Shown: positions 1 through 8,557, counted from the first letter of the stretch. The stretch: DNA of 38,384 nt from Bacteroidaceae bacterium (GCA_017645655.1 JAGCNZ010000043.1:1-38384); one strand, 5' to 3'. Notes: a model not told the origin generated them from the letters alone. Translations and numbers: made by a program.

Positions 1-50
1 ACCATTGACCATTGGAGTCGGCGGTAATGCAATGTTCAATGAGACGAATT

Positions 51-158
<108 letters not shown>

Positions 159-170
159 TTTTTAGCTGGA

Positions 171-206
171 AGCCCTTCGAGAGGACTCTCGAGGGGCTTT
201 GTTTTT
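171..206 (+). terminator. Intrinsic terminator of the rRNA operon
   Basis: A 12-bp stem (171-182 with 187-198; one G-U type mismatch) closes a GGAC tetraloop and is followed by TTGTTTTT. It starts about a dozen bases after the 5S 3' end, as expected for an rrn operon terminator. Confidence 0.9.
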
Positions 207-260
207 ATGGGGCTAATGGGGCTAATGGGTTGGATGGGTTTAATGGGTATGATGGGGAGG
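207..260 (+). repeat. Six-copy 9-bp tandem repeat (ATGGGNTNA type)
   Basis: Six consecutive 9-mers begin with ATGGG (207, 216, 225, 234, 243, 252). The first two are identical (ATGGGGCTA) and the others differ at 1-4 positions. The repeat directly abuts the T-run of the rRNA terminator. It is open in one frame and would read as Met-Gly-Leu-type repeats, but I see no sign that it is translated. Microsatellites of this kind can vary in copy number by slippage. Confidence 0.85.
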
Positions 261-276
261 TGTGTCTGGTTGTAAA

Positions 277-320
277 ACGCAGCGTGTTGCGTTTGGGGAT
301 GCAACGTGCTGCGTTTGGGG
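277..320 (+). repeat. Two 22-bp direct repeats with dyad-like core
   Basis: Two units, 277-298 and 299-320, match at 19 of 22 positions. Each holds a near-palindromic core GCARCGTGYTGC followed by GTTTGGGG. The CGTG cores are 22 bp apart, the same period as the CACGTG arrays elsewhere in the window. The pair lies 53 bp upstream of the -7 box of the polysaccharide cluster, so it could be an operator or a degenerate relative of those arrays. Confidence 0.75.
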
Positions 321-372
321 GTGTTACTGCATATCTTTTCTCTTGTCGAGTGTGAATGTCGAAAAAAAGTCG

Positions 373-380
373 TATCTTTG
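373..380 (+). promoter_or_regulatory. Bacteroidetes -7 promoter box for the polysaccharide cluster
   Basis: TATCTTTG fits the Bacteroidetes sigma-ABfr -7 consensus TAnnTTTG. It leaves a leader of only about 10-12 nt before the ATG at 398. No good TTTG -33 box is visible at 19-21 bp. Its position argues against translation starting at the upstream in-frame ATG at 356. Confidence 0.65.
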
Positions 381-397
381 CAGACTGTAAGCTATTT

Positions 398-2464
398 ATG
401 ACGACAGAGTTACTTTCGAGAAATAATTCGCAAGCCCTGCGTGGTGTTGCTGCCATAGGAATCCTTGTGTTCCACATCTTGCTGAGATACAGCATTTCTC
501 CTGTGTTCAACATGTGGGGAGGGCTTTTCGTGGCGGTGTTCCTAATACTGAGCGGCTATGGTCTGGAGGAGTCGTTTCGCCAGAATGGCCTTGATGGTTT
601 TTGGATGAAGAGGTGCCAGAAGGTCTTGCTACCTTTCGTGTTCTTCGTCTGTACCTACAACTATCTTTTTCCCTTCCTGTTGCCTGATGGATGGTTCTCT
701 TCGGGAGATGCGATGCGCAAGTGCTTGGATGAGTTACTGTACGTACGTCCGGCATTTTGGTTCATCTTTTTTATCCTGAAATGCTATGCAGTCTATTGGA
801 TTGGCACGCGCTTTTTGAGTGGCCGCCTCAGGCTTTTCTTCTTTGTGCTGTGTGCTCTCTTTAGCCTGAACACGAAGGCTCCTTGCGCTCATCTGGAGGC
901 GGAGCAGTCGTTCAGTTTCCTGGCGGGAGTGCTGCTTTCCATGCACAAAGACAGCTTGGAAACGCTTTCTGGCAGAGGGATACGAAACTGGACGCTTCTT
1001 CTGCTCCTTGTGGGAGCGCTCTTCTTCGGCTTGAAGATGATTCCGCCTTTGCACAGATTGAGTGGCACCATAGCATACAATTACCTGCTTTGTCCTTTCC
1101 GTTTGTCGACAGGACTGGCAGCGATTCCTCTGCTCACGATGCTCCGTGTGGGCAGTAGTTCCTTGCTGAGGACGGCGGGGAGGTACAGCCTGGAGATATA
1201 TGTCGCTCACATCCCGTTCATCCGCATGATAAATGATGCTCCGAGCACGGCAGTGTTCCTGGCTTGCTCGGCGATAGGTCTTGCTATCTTTGTGGTATAC
1301 AGGCGGTTCGTGGAAGGTCGGCTGAGCATTGCAGAGACGTTGTTCATCATTGTGAATGTCCTTTTCGTGGCGAAGTATTCGGCAAGGATTTCAGAGACTG
1401 CAGGCTTGTTTGCCACTCTTGCAGCCCTCGTTTTCTACTACGTTTTGCTTAGCTTGATAACACATTATTATATATATAAAGGAGCGGAACTGGGTGCGTG
1501 GAGCAAGAGGATAGGCTGGGGTGCTTGCCTGCTTGCCTTTACGGGAATGTTGGCGGTGCAGTATGCGATTGATCCTTATAGCATTCAAGTTGACAGGTGG
1601 TCTGCCCTGCATTTCCCTATACAGAACTTGCTGGATGGCATCTATCCGTACAGCGCCAACACCCATCTTGGCGGCAATGCATCGCCGTTCCCAGTCTGGC
1701 AGATACTCCATATACCCTTTTATCTCATGGGCAATGTCGGGCTGTCGTTCTTTGTGGCAGTTGCGTTGTTCATCTGGAGCAGTTGGAAAGTTTGGGGCGG
1801 CAATAGGGCTCTTATTGTCAGTCTGTTGTTGTTCTCCTCTGTCGCAGTCTGGTACGAAGTGTCCGTCAGGAGCGATTTCATTACGAACTTCCTGCTGTTG
1901 GCCGCCATCATCAATCTCGTTTTCCCTCATATGAAGCAGGAATGGGTGGAGCGAAACGGCTGTTGGATAGCCATTTCAGTCGGTCTGCTGACTTGTACCA
2001 GGATTCTTGTGCTGATACCGATTGCAATGTTGCTTCTGCCATACTTCGTCAGGATGAATTGGCGCAGGCAGGTTCTCGTCTCCTTGCTCACAATTTCGGT
2101 CTTCGCACTGAGCTTTTTGCCCTTCGCTTTGTGGGATTGGCAGGAGTTTTACCATTTCCAGAATAACCCTTGGGCATTGCAGATGAGGCAGGGTAACCCG
2201 TTGGATTTCATCATCTTCTTGCCTCTTGCAGTTTGCTTGGCGATGACTCACGGCAGTAATGCCTTTCGGTACTACCGAAATTCAGCCTTGATGCTGGCCG
2301 TCTTCGTGAGCGTTACCTTCATCCATAACATGTATTCAGGGTCGAATTGGGACGTCTTTTCCTCTGCCTACGACATCACTTATTTCTCTTCAGCCTTGCC
2401 ATTTTGCCTGCTTTCTATTACAGAGATAAATGATGTAGGTCAAGAAAATGTTAGCATCGTTTAA
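398..2464 (+). CDS. Acyltransferase-3 / GT-C-like fusion membrane protein
   Basis: Polytopic membrane protein of 688 residues from the ATG at 398. The N-terminal half resembles acyltransferase family 3 (OafA-type O-acetylation of surface glycans): it opens with SQALRGVAAIGILVFHI, whose R-G and H match the family's conserved motif, then FLILSGY and a late RYSLEIYVAHIPF helix. From about residue 330 the protein continues with further hydrophobic helices. The loop DRWSALHFPIQNLLDGIYPY, followed by a Pro-rich WQILHIPFY stretch, resembles GT-C/GT87-type (DUF2029) lipid-linked mannosyltransferases. OafA-type proteins are usually near half this length, so a fusion is inferred. An in-frame ATG at 356 is rejected because the TATCTTTG box lies downstream of it. 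It heads a same-strand run with a GT2 and Wzi, so a role in decorating or polymerising an exported glycan is likely. Confidence 0.75.
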   Translation: MTTELLSRNNSQALRGVAAIGILVFHILLRYSISPVFNMWGGLFVAVFLILSGYGLEESFRQNGLDGFWMKRCQKVLLPFVFFVCTYNYLFPFLLPDGWFSSGDAMRKCLDELLYVRPAFWFIFFILKCYAVYWIGTRFLSGRLRLFFFVLCALFSLNTKAPCAHLEAEQSFSFLAGVLLSMHKDSLETLSGRGIRNWTLLLLLVGALFFGLKMIPPLHRLSGTIAYNYLLCPFRLSTGLAAIPLLTMLRVGSSSLLRTAGRYSLEIYVAHIPFIRMINDAPSTAVFLACSAIGLAIFVVYRRFVEGRLSIAETLFIIVNVLFVAKYSARISETAGLFATLAALVFYYVLLSLITHYYIYKGAELGAWSKRIGWGACLLAFTGMLAVQYAIDPYSIQVDRWSALHFPIQNLLDGIYPYSANTHLGGNASPFPVWQILHIPFYLMGNVGLSFFVAVALFIWSSWKVWGGNRALIVSLLLFSSVAVWYEVSVRSDFITNFLLLAAIINLVFPHMKQEWVERNGCWIAISVGLLTCTRILVLIPIAMLLLPYFVRMNWRRQVLVSLLTISVFALSFLPFALWDWQEFYHFQNNPWALQMRQGNPLDFIIFLPLAVCLAMTHGSNAFRYYRNSALMLAVFVSVTFIHNMYSGSNWDVFSSAYDITYFSSALPFCLLSITEINDVGQENVSIV

Positions 2465-2509
2465 CATAATTGGGTATTCATGCAATAATTTTTTAGTTTT
2501 ATACGTTAT

Positions 2510-2533
2510 ATTATCGTACTAGAGTACGATAAT
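2510..2533. promoter_or_regulatory. Perfect 11-bp inverted repeat upstream of the GT2 gene
   Basis: Arms ATTATCGTACT (2510-2520) and AGTACGATAAT (2523-2533) are exact complements separated by AG, ending 10 bp before the GT2 start codon. No T-run follows, so a terminator is unlikely. As DNA it could be an operator; as RNA it would put a hairpin close to the start codon. No clear TAnnTTTG box lies in the 79-nt gap. Confidence 0.55.
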
Positions 2534-2543
2534 TGTCTCTCGA

Positions 2544-3407
2544 ATGATAACAGCGTCAATAGTAACATACAACAATAACCTGCTGGACCTGGAAGGCATA
2601 CTCCGCAGCCTCATCATTTCTCCCGTCCAGAAACTCTGGATTGTGGACCACAGCGACACGTTCACGCGACTGGAGGGCGAGCTGCAGGAATATAAGCGCA
2701 GGGACGACGAGTTCCTCAAACACGAAGGGCGTGGCTTCCAGTTGGAATACATCAAGCAGGCCAACAAAGGCTATGGCGGTGGTCACAACGTCGCTTTGCG
2801 CAAGGCGATGGAGGCAGGTAGCCAGTACCATCTTGTCGTTAATCCCGACGTGTGGTTCGGCGCTGATGTCATTCCTGCTTTATGGCGACTCATGGAGGAG
2901 GACGAGAGCATCGCGTTGGTGATGCCTAAGGTGCTCTTCCTCAACGGCTCCGTGCAGCGCCTTGCCAAGCTGTTGCCCTCGCCACTCGACCTCTTTTGCA
3001 GATTCTTCTTGCCAGGCAAACTTATCACCAGGAGGAACAATCGATTTGAGTTGCGACACTCCGGCTATGACAAAGAGATGAATGTGCCTTTCCTGTCAGG
3101 TTGCTTTATGTTCCTGAGAGTTAGTGCGCTGCAGAGCGAAGGCCTCTTCGACGAACGATTCTTTATGTACATGGAGGATGTCGACCTCACACGCCGCCTC
3201 CATGCCAAGTACAAGACGATGTTCTATCCGTCGGTCAGCATCTATCACAGATTCAGCCGCTTGTCCTACCACAAGTGGCAGTTGTCGCTTGCACACATGG
3301 CCAGCGTCGTGAAGTACTTCAACAAGTGGGGCTGGGTATATGACAGTGGCAGGAGACGCTTCAACAAGAGACTCCTGAAAGACCTGAAAGCGTGTAAAGA
3401 AGAATGA
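2544..3407 (+). CDS. Family 2 glycosyltransferase (rhamnosyltransferase-like)
   Basis: Predicted cytoplasmic inverting glycosyltransferase of 287 residues that adds a sugar to a growing surface polysaccharide. The N-terminus ITASIVTYNNN is the usual first beta-strand of a GT-A fold. VVNPDVWFGADVIPAL contains the nucleotide/metal-binding acidic region, and DERFFMYMEDVDLTRRL matches the acceptor-site 'ED' block typical of WbbL/RfbF-type rhamnosyl transferases. Donor and acceptor cannot be fixed from sequence. The stop codon overlaps the start of the Wzi gene by ATGA (3404-3407), implying translational coupling. A perfect palindrome lies just upstream of its start. Confidence 0.88.
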   Translation: MITASIVTYNNNLLDLEGILRSLIISPVQKLWIVDHSDTFTRLEGELQEYKRRDDEFLKHEGRGFQLEYIKQANKGYGGGHNVALRKAMEAGSQYHLVVNPDVWFGADVIPALWRLMEEDESIALVMPKVLFLNGSVQRLAKLLPSPLDLFCRFFLPGKLITRRNNRFELRHSGYDKEMNVPFLSGCFMFLRVSALQSEGLFDERFFMYMEDVDLTRRLHAKYKTMFYPSVSIYHRFSRLSYHKWQLSLAHMASVVKYFNKWGWVYDSGRRRFNKRLLKDLKACKEE

Positions 3408-4903
3408 AGATGCGTCGCGCCATAATTGCTCTCCTGTGCCTGCTGCTCATGCCTTTGGGCATCAAACCTCAGATAAAACGTCTGGCTAAGGACGTGCAAT
3501 ATGGCGCAAGTCTGCGCGGAACATTCGGCGATGGCGACAAAGCCCCTTTCTGGTTTACAAATAACCGTTATGGACTGGGCTCCCTCAAGCACAATACCAT
3601 CTTGGCAAGGACATACATCAAGCGTAATGCCGAAGCCGACTCCTCGAGAATCTGGCGCATCGGTTACGGAGTAGACCTGGCTTCTGGCTATGGCAACCAG
3701 TGCAAGTTCAACGTCCAGCAAGCTTTCGTCGACGTGCAGTGGAAGATGCTACGTCTCTCGGTGGGTCAGAAAGAAAGAGCTTCAGAACTGAAGAACGAGG
3801 AACTCTCCACTGGCGGAATGACTCTGGGCATCAATGCGCGTCCCGTCCCACAAGTACGACTAGAACTGCCTGACTTCTGGAATGTACCCGGCACAAAAGG
3901 CTGGTTTGCTGTCAAAGCACATATTGCCTACGGAAGGTACATGGACAACAAGTGGCAGAAGGACTTCGCAAGGACACGCGGCCTATATACGCAGGACAGC
4001 TACTTCCACTCGAAAGCACTTCTCATGAAGATAGGCAACGAGAAGAAATTTCCGCTGACCTTGACATGGGGACTCGAGATGGCATGTCAGTTTGGTGGCA
4101 AAGGATATAATGTTATAGGCTATCAGAAAGAAAAACTCGAGCAGGGCATCAAACTGGGAGGCAATGTCCTGAAGGCTCTTTTGCCCAGTGGCGGCGACGT
4201 TAACGACGATGCCTTTTCAAATGCTGCAGGCAATCACGTTGGGTCGTGGCACATCCGTCTAGACTGGAAGGGTAAGGGTTGGAGTGCTGGCGCTTATGTA
4301 GACCATTTCTTCGAAGATCATAGCCAGCTGGGAATGCAGTATGGCTTCTGGAAGGACATGCTTCTGGGTGTCGAAGTAAATCTCCCGAAGAATCGCTATG
4401 TAAGTAATGTTGTCTACGAGCACCTCGGCACCATGAACCAAAGCGGGCCCATTTATCATGATGCTACGCCGGAGAACCCGCAACAAATCAGTGCTAAGGA
4501 TTCCTACTACAGTCACCATGTCTATGGTTCTTGGCAGCACGCCGGTTTCGTTATGGGGAATCCCCTCATTCCCTCTCCACTCTATAATGGTTATCTCGGC
4601 GTCAATGGTACCTTATATAATTACTTCAATCGTGTCAATGCTCATCACGTAGGACTCAAGGGTAATCCTGCTGGCTGGTTGGCTTGGAGAGTGCTTTACA
4701 CATATGAGAAGAACCTGGGTTCGTATGACCTTCCCGTGCTTAATCCTTTGAAAGGACACTTCCTGCTCCTTGAGGCAACCTATAAGCCGACATGGCTGGA
4801 AGGACTGAGCATAGCCGCAGCATACGGACATAACAATGGCAACCTGCTGGGCAAATCCAACGGCGCAATGCTGACTGTGTCGTGGGACGGTTGGATTAAA
4901 TGA
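3404..4903 (+). CDS. wzi: Wzi-family capsule assembly outer-membrane protein
   Basis: Exported protein of 499 residues with an N-terminal signal sequence (MRRAIIALLCLLLMPLGI). The body alternates polar and aromatic residues, as an outer-membrane beta-barrel does. The segment PFWFTNNRYGLG and the later GTKGWFAVKAHIAYGRY and FHSKALLMKIG blocks are characteristic of the Bacteroidetes capsule assembly Wzi family (PF14052). In Escherichia coli, Wzi is a lectin-like barrel that anchors capsular polysaccharide to the cell surface. Its length is normal for the family. It is coupled to the upstream GT2 by a 4-nt overlap and followed after 12 nt by a lipoprotein gene, so the cluster probably makes and attaches a capsule or exopolysaccharide. 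Confidence 0.88.
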   Translation: MKMRRAIIALLCLLLMPLGIKPQIKRLAKDVQYGASLRGTFGDGDKAPFWFTNNRYGLGSLKHNTILARTYIKRNAEADSSRIWRIGYGVDLASGYGNQCKFNVQQAFVDVQWKMLRLSVGQKERASELKNEELSTGGMTLGINARPVPQVRLELPDFWNVPGTKGWFAVKAHIAYGRYMDNKWQKDFARTRGLYTQDSYFHSKALLMKIGNEKKFPLTLTWGLEMACQFGGKGYNVIGYQKEKLEQGIKLGGNVLKALLPSGGDVNDDAFSNAAGNHVGSWHIRLDWKGKGWSAGAYVDHFFEDHSQLGMQYGFWKDMLLGVEVNLPKNRYVSNVVYEHLGTMNQSGPIYHDATPENPQQISAKDSYYSHHVYGSWQHAGFVMGNPLIPSPLYNGYLGVNGTLYNYFNRVNAHHVGLKGNPAGWLAWRVLYTYEKNLGSYDLPVLNPLKGHFLLLEATYKPTWLEGLSIAAAYGHNNGNLLGKSNGAMLTVSWDGWIK

Positions 4904-4915
4904 AAACTGTAGAGT

Positions 4916-5416
4916 ATGAAGGCAATAGAAATGATACGGAGATATGTCGCTTTCAGCGATGCTAGTAGAAGGCCATGGGCTCGTCGTATGCCTTCCGTCT
5001 TCATTGTATGCCTCCTTCTGTCTTCTGTCTTCTTTACTGGTTGCGACAAGTGGGATTGCAACGGCGACCTCGACGGCATGTGGCAACTGACAGAGTGGCG
5101 CGATAAGAACGACGCGGTGAAGGCTACCAAGCAAGATATGATATTCTACAGTTTCCAATTGAAGATGGCAAGTTTCCGTAAGCAAAGCGGCAAGATATTC
5201 TTCATGAATACGTCTATGGAGGCAAGTCCAGAGCGTATACGCATATATGATCCAATAGAATATGCTGGCAATGGACATGATGCGGTGCAGCCGATGTCTG
5301 TTCTCGCATCTGTCGGCGTGCCTGAAGACGGCATCTTCTGGGTGCAAGTGCTGACAGGCAGTTCAATGGTCCTGAAGACCAATGAGCAGGATATCCTTAC
5401 TTTCAGAAAGTATTAA
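4916..5416 (+). CDS. Small lipoprotein, lipocalin-like
   Basis: A 166-residue predicted lipoprotein. A hydrophobic stretch ends in the lipobox FTGC, followed by DKWDCNGDLDGMWQLTEW; a 'L-x-G-x-W' strand near the mature N-terminus is typical of lipocalin-like Bacteroidetes lipoproteins (DUF4847/DUF5004 type). No specific function is recognisable. From ATG 4916 the signal region would be unusually long (about 43 residues before the Cys); the in-frame ATG at 4988 gives a conventional 18-residue signal, so the true start may be 4988. I keep 4916 because it follows the Wzi stop by 12 nt. It sits between Wzi and the WecA-like transferase and may help assemble the glycan. Confidence 0.65.
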   Translation: MKAIEMIRRYVAFSDASRRPWARRMPSVFIVCLLLSSVFFTGCDKWDCNGDLDGMWQLTEWRDKNDAVKATKQDMIFYSFQLKMASFRKQSGKIFFMNTSMEASPERIRIYDPIEYAGNGHDAVQPMSVLASVGVPEDGIFWVQVLTGSSMVLKTNEQDILTFRKY

Positions 5417-5439
5417 GAACAGCAAAACACAGAAAGAAT

Positions 5440-6525
5440 ATGGACCCAAAAGTATTCATTCCCCTTATCGTTTCATTTGTTTCTGCAATGATAGTAACGG
5501 CAATTGGCTTGCCTCTCATCATCAACGCATGTCGTCGGTTCAAGTATTTCGACTTTCCCGATGAGAGGAAAGTGCACCGTACTCCGGTGCCGCGCCTTGG
5601 CGGATTGATATTCATGCCAGCCGCTGTCGTAGGTCTTATTGTGGCTTCGTGGACGCAGGTTCTGCTTGGTGGCGAAGAGTATGTGTTCGGCGTCTCGACG
5701 ATAGCCATGACCTTTGGTGCATTGATGATATACGTGATTGGTTTCATCGATGACCGTTATGGCATGAAGGCCTCGCATAAGTTTGTCATACAGATGCTTG
5801 CAGCACTGATTCTGCCATTGTGCAACCTGGTCATCAGAGACCTGAATGGCATCTTCGGACTGCATCAGATTCCTTTCTGGATAGGTTATGTGCTGACCGT
5901 TATCGCGATACTTGTCATCGTGAACGCCATCAATCTGATTGACGGCATAGACGGTTTGTCCTCGGGGCTCTGCATACTCATACTGACGGCATATACATAT
6001 ATGTTTATCGAGAGCCATGCCATTGCATCGCTCAACGCAGCAATAGTAGGTTCGCTCCTTGTCTTCTGGTGCTTCAACGTCTTTGGAAAGGTGGGAGGCA
6101 TGAAGATATTTATGGGCGACGCAGGCAGTCTGTTCCTGGGTTATGTCTGTGCGTATATGAGCATTAAGAGTATGATGCGCCCTACTGCTCCCGAGGATTG
6201 TGGCGAGCAGCAGATGCTTATTTCCATTACGCTGCTGCTCATTCCAGTACTTGACGTGGTGCGTGTGGCTTTGCAGCGCCGCTTTACCGGGCGTGGCATC
6301 TTCCAGCCAGACAAGACCCACATTCATCATATTCTGATGAACGTCGGGTTGTCTATGCATGCCTCGCTGGTTTGCATTCTGTCCTTGTTCCTCCTGATTT
6401 GCGTTATCAACTACGCATTGTGGCAGTGCCACTTCCTCATGCCGCTCATCGTGGCAATGGACGTGGCCATCTATCTGCTGGTTTGGGGCGTGCTTATGCT
6501 CGCGAACAAATCCACGACGGAATAG
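5440..6525 (+). CDS. WecA/MraY-type undecaprenyl-phosphate sugar-1-phosphate transferase
   Basis: Polytopic inner-membrane enzyme of 361 residues in glycosyltransferase family 4 (PNPT superfamily). It would transfer a HexNAc-1-phosphate from UDP-sugar to undecaprenyl phosphate, the first step of O-antigen, capsule or exopolysaccharide synthesis. Diagnostic motifs are all present: KVHRTPVPRLGG in the first cytoplasmic loop, the Asp pair D104-D105 in GFIDDRYG, NLIDGIDGL with D168 and D171, FMGDAGS with D227, and the histidine-rich PDKTHIHH loop. The last is typical of WecA/TagO rather than MraY. It follows the lipoprotein gene by 23 nt and is convergent with the dehydratase gene, 25 nt away, with no obvious terminator between them. 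Confidence 0.92.
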   Translation: MDPKVFIPLIVSFVSAMIVTAIGLPLIINACRRFKYFDFPDERKVHRTPVPRLGGLIFMPAAVVGLIVASWTQVLLGGEEYVFGVSTIAMTFGALMIYVIGFIDDRYGMKASHKFVIQMLAALILPLCNLVIRDLNGIFGLHQIPFWIGYVLTVIAILVIVNAINLIDGIDGLSSGLCILILTAYTYMFIESHAIASLNAAIVGSLLVFWCFNVFGKVGGMKIFMGDAGSLFLGYVCAYMSIKSMMRPTAPEDCGEQQMLISITLLLIPVLDVVRVALQRRFTGRGIFQPDKTHIHHILMNVGLSMHASLVCILSLFLLICVINYALWQCHFLMPLIVAMDVAIYLLVWGVLMLANKSTTE

Positions 6526-6550
6526 GACGTTCCTGAATCTCCTGAATCCG

Positions 6551-8497
6551 TCAGTCTAAGGCTTCGTATTTCGAGTGGCGGCTCTTGAATTCGGGTACGA
6601 TTTCCTTCATGATTCTTACGGTCGCCATGTCGTCGTAGGTGTAGCTTGCCTGGAGCAGTCGCTCTTCGTTGCGGCAGGCCTCCTCGTAGTCGTACTCTCT
6701 CACCTGTGCCACCATTATCTTGGGATGCTTGGTGGGAAGTGTGTGCTCGGCATCATTGAGGACTTCCTCATAGAGTTTTTCTCCGTCGCGAAGCCCAGTG
6801 TATTGTATCTCGCAGTTCTTTGCACCGCTTAATGTAATCATGCGTTGTGCGAGTTCGGCAATTCGTACGGGCTTGCCCATGTCGAATACAAATATCTCTC
6901 CTCCCTTGCCCATTGTGCCGGCTTCAAGCACGAGCTTGCATGCTTCGGGGATGAGCATGAAGTATCGTATGATGTCGGGATGGGTGACGGTTACTGGGCC
7001 GCCTTTTGCTATCTGTTCTTTGAAGATGGGGATGACGCTGCCGTTGCTGCCAAGCACGTTGCCGAAGCGTGTTGTGACGAACTGCGTGCATGGCGGATTG
7101 CCATTTGCCTGAGTGAAGGATTGCGGTGATGTCTCGATGGCTTTGTTTAGCGACTGGCAGTAGATTTCGCATATGCGCTTTGAGCATCCCATGACGTTTG
7201 TCGGGTTGACAGCCTTGTCGGTGGAAATCATCACGAACTTCTTGGTGCCATACTTGACGGCGAGGTCTGCTATGATGCGTGTGCCATAGACATTGTTTTG
7301 CACCGCCATGGCAGGGTTGTCTTCCATCATGGGGACGTGTTTGTAAGCGGCAGCATGGAAGACGTAGTCCGGATGGTAGCGTCGGAAGATGTCTTCCATG
7401 AAACTTTGGTTTGTGATGCTTGCCACGATGGTCTGGCAGGAGATGTTCGGGTAGTTTTCCAGCATCTTGCGACGCACGTCGTGCATAGGGGTTTCGGCTT
7501 GGTCGATGAGTATCATCTCCTTTGGCTCGAAATGTGCCACTTGGCGCACCATCTCGCTGCCTATGCTGCCTGCTGCGCCCGTGATGAGGATGCGGTTCGC
7601 GTTCAGTTGTCTGCCGATGGCAATCATGTCGACCTCGATACGGTCCCGAGGCAGGAGGTCTTCGATGTCCACCTCATGCAGTTGGCTGTACCGAAGTTCG
7701 CTTCTCCCATCCCATTCCTTGGCAGAGGAGGGCAGCATCATAATCTTGATGCCTGCTGCAATCAGGTTGTTGACGAATCCTTCCTGCTCGCGGAAGTGGA
7801 CTGCCTGGAGCGGGCTGACCATCAGGATGCTTGCGGCTTGTCTCTGCATGATGGCAATGACGTCTTCTTTTTCGCTGAAGACCGGGAGCCCCATCAGCCA
7901 TTTACCTTTCATGGCGTCGTCTGAGGTGATGAATCCCTTGACGGTGTATCTGTTGGGACTTTCGTTGCGAATGCTCTTGGCGAGGCTGATGCCGCCGTCG
8001 TGCGCACCGTAGATGAAGATGCGTTTACTATAGCCGTCAACGCGGAAGAGGTCGTAGATGGTCTTTACGATGACTCGGACGGCGCACATGAACGATGTGG
8101 CGAAGAGCAGCAGGAGCACGAGCCTGGGATAATGCTCGAGGAACATGTTTTCCCATTGCGGGAAGATGTATTTGAGTGGCAGGTAGCATGCGAATGCTAT
8201 TGCGGAGCCGAGCATCATGGCGAGTGCCAAGCGACCGAGGTCCACGAAGCTGCTGTAGCGGAAGATGCCGCTGTATGTGTGGAAGATGCGGAAAGCGATG
8301 GAGTAGGGGATGAGCAGTACGCAGAGGTGGTGCAGGATGGGCCAGAAGTGCGAAGTGACCTGGTCGCCTCCGTTGAAGAGGTAGTATGCGAGGTAGCCGC
8401 AGAAGATGATTGTGAGGTAGTCTATCAGCAGAATGCACCAGTAGGGAAGTGCGCTGCGAGTGAAATACCAATTTGAGAGGCGTGCGAAGGGGTTCAT
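6551..8497 (-). CDS. Long-form FlaA1/CapD/WbpM-type nucleotide-sugar 4,6-dehydratase
   Basis: A 648-residue membrane-anchored SDR enzyme. Residues 1-150 carry about four transmembrane helices, followed by a first nucleotide-binding-like domain beginning KRIFIYGAHDGG. The catalytic SDR domain starts with TGAAGSIGSEMVRQ at about residue 303. STDKAVNPTNVMGCSKR near residue 422 has the WbpM-type Met in place of the usual catalytic Tyr, plus the downstream Lys. The family makes UDP-4-keto-6-deoxy-HexNAc for sugars such as QuiNAc, FucNAc or bacillosamine, used with WecA-like initiating transferases. The convergent WecA-like gene ends 25 nt away, so the two are likely functional partners although separately promoted. 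The GC-rich 5' half has long antisense ORFs, which are shadows. Confidence 0.9.
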   Translation of the reverse strand: MNPFARLSNWYFTRSALPYWCILLIDYLTIIFCGYLAYYLFNGGDQVTSHFWPILHHLCVLLIPYSIAFRIFHTYSGIFRYSSFVDLGRLALAMMLGSAIAFACYLPLKYIFPQWENMFLEHYPRLVLLLLFATSFMCAVRVIVKTIYDLFRVDGYSKRIFIYGAHDGGISLAKSIRNESPNRYTVKGFITSDDAMKGKWLMGLPVFSEKEDVIAIMQRQAASILMVSPLQAVHFREQEGFVNNLIAAGIKIMMLPSSAKEWDGRSELRYSQLHEVDIEDLLPRDRIEVDMIAIGRQLNANRILITGAAGSIGSEMVRQVAHFEPKEMILIDQAETPMHDVRRKMLENYPNISCQTIVASITNQSFMEDIFRRYHPDYVFHAAAYKHVPMMEDNPAMAVQNNVYGTRIIADLAVKYGTKKFVMISTDKAVNPTNVMGCSKRICEIYCQSLNKAIETSPQSFTQANGNPPCTQFVTTRFGNVLGSNGSVIPIFKEQIAKGGPVTVTHPDIIRYFMLIPEACKLVLEAGTMGKGGEIFVFDMGKPVRIAELAQRMITLSGAKNCEIQYTGLRDGEKLYEEVLNDAEHTLPTKHPKIMVAQVREYDYEEACRNEERLLQASYTYDDMATVRIMKEIVPEFKSRHSKYEALD

Positions 8498-8519
8498 GTT
8501 TCAGGTCATTGCATTTGGG

Positions 8520-8557
8520 ACAAAGGTAGGCTTTTCTTGTCAAATGAGCAAGAAAAG
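8520..8557 (-). promoter_or_regulatory. Promoter box and overlapping hairpin for the dehydratase gene
   Basis: On the minus strand TACCTTTG (within 8520-8528) fits the -7 consensus and lies 23-31 bp upstream of the ATG at 8497. Immediately upstream, CTTTTCTTG (8531-8539) and CAAGAAAAG (8549-8557) form an exact 9-bp inverted repeat with a 9-nt loop, overlapping the region where -33 contacts are expected. It could be an operator, or the 3' hairpin of the PAP2 transcript ending at 8625. Confidence 0.5.

Noticed and set aside
1-50. tRNA or 23S rRNA end before the 5S gene
   Set aside because: Only the spacer is visible; no tRNA cloverleaf or recognisable 23S 3' end could be read.
356-397. Upstream start (ATG 356) for the acyltransferase fusion
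   Set aside because: The -7 box TATCTTTG at 373-380 lies downstream of it, and acyltransferase similarity starts only after the ATG at 398.
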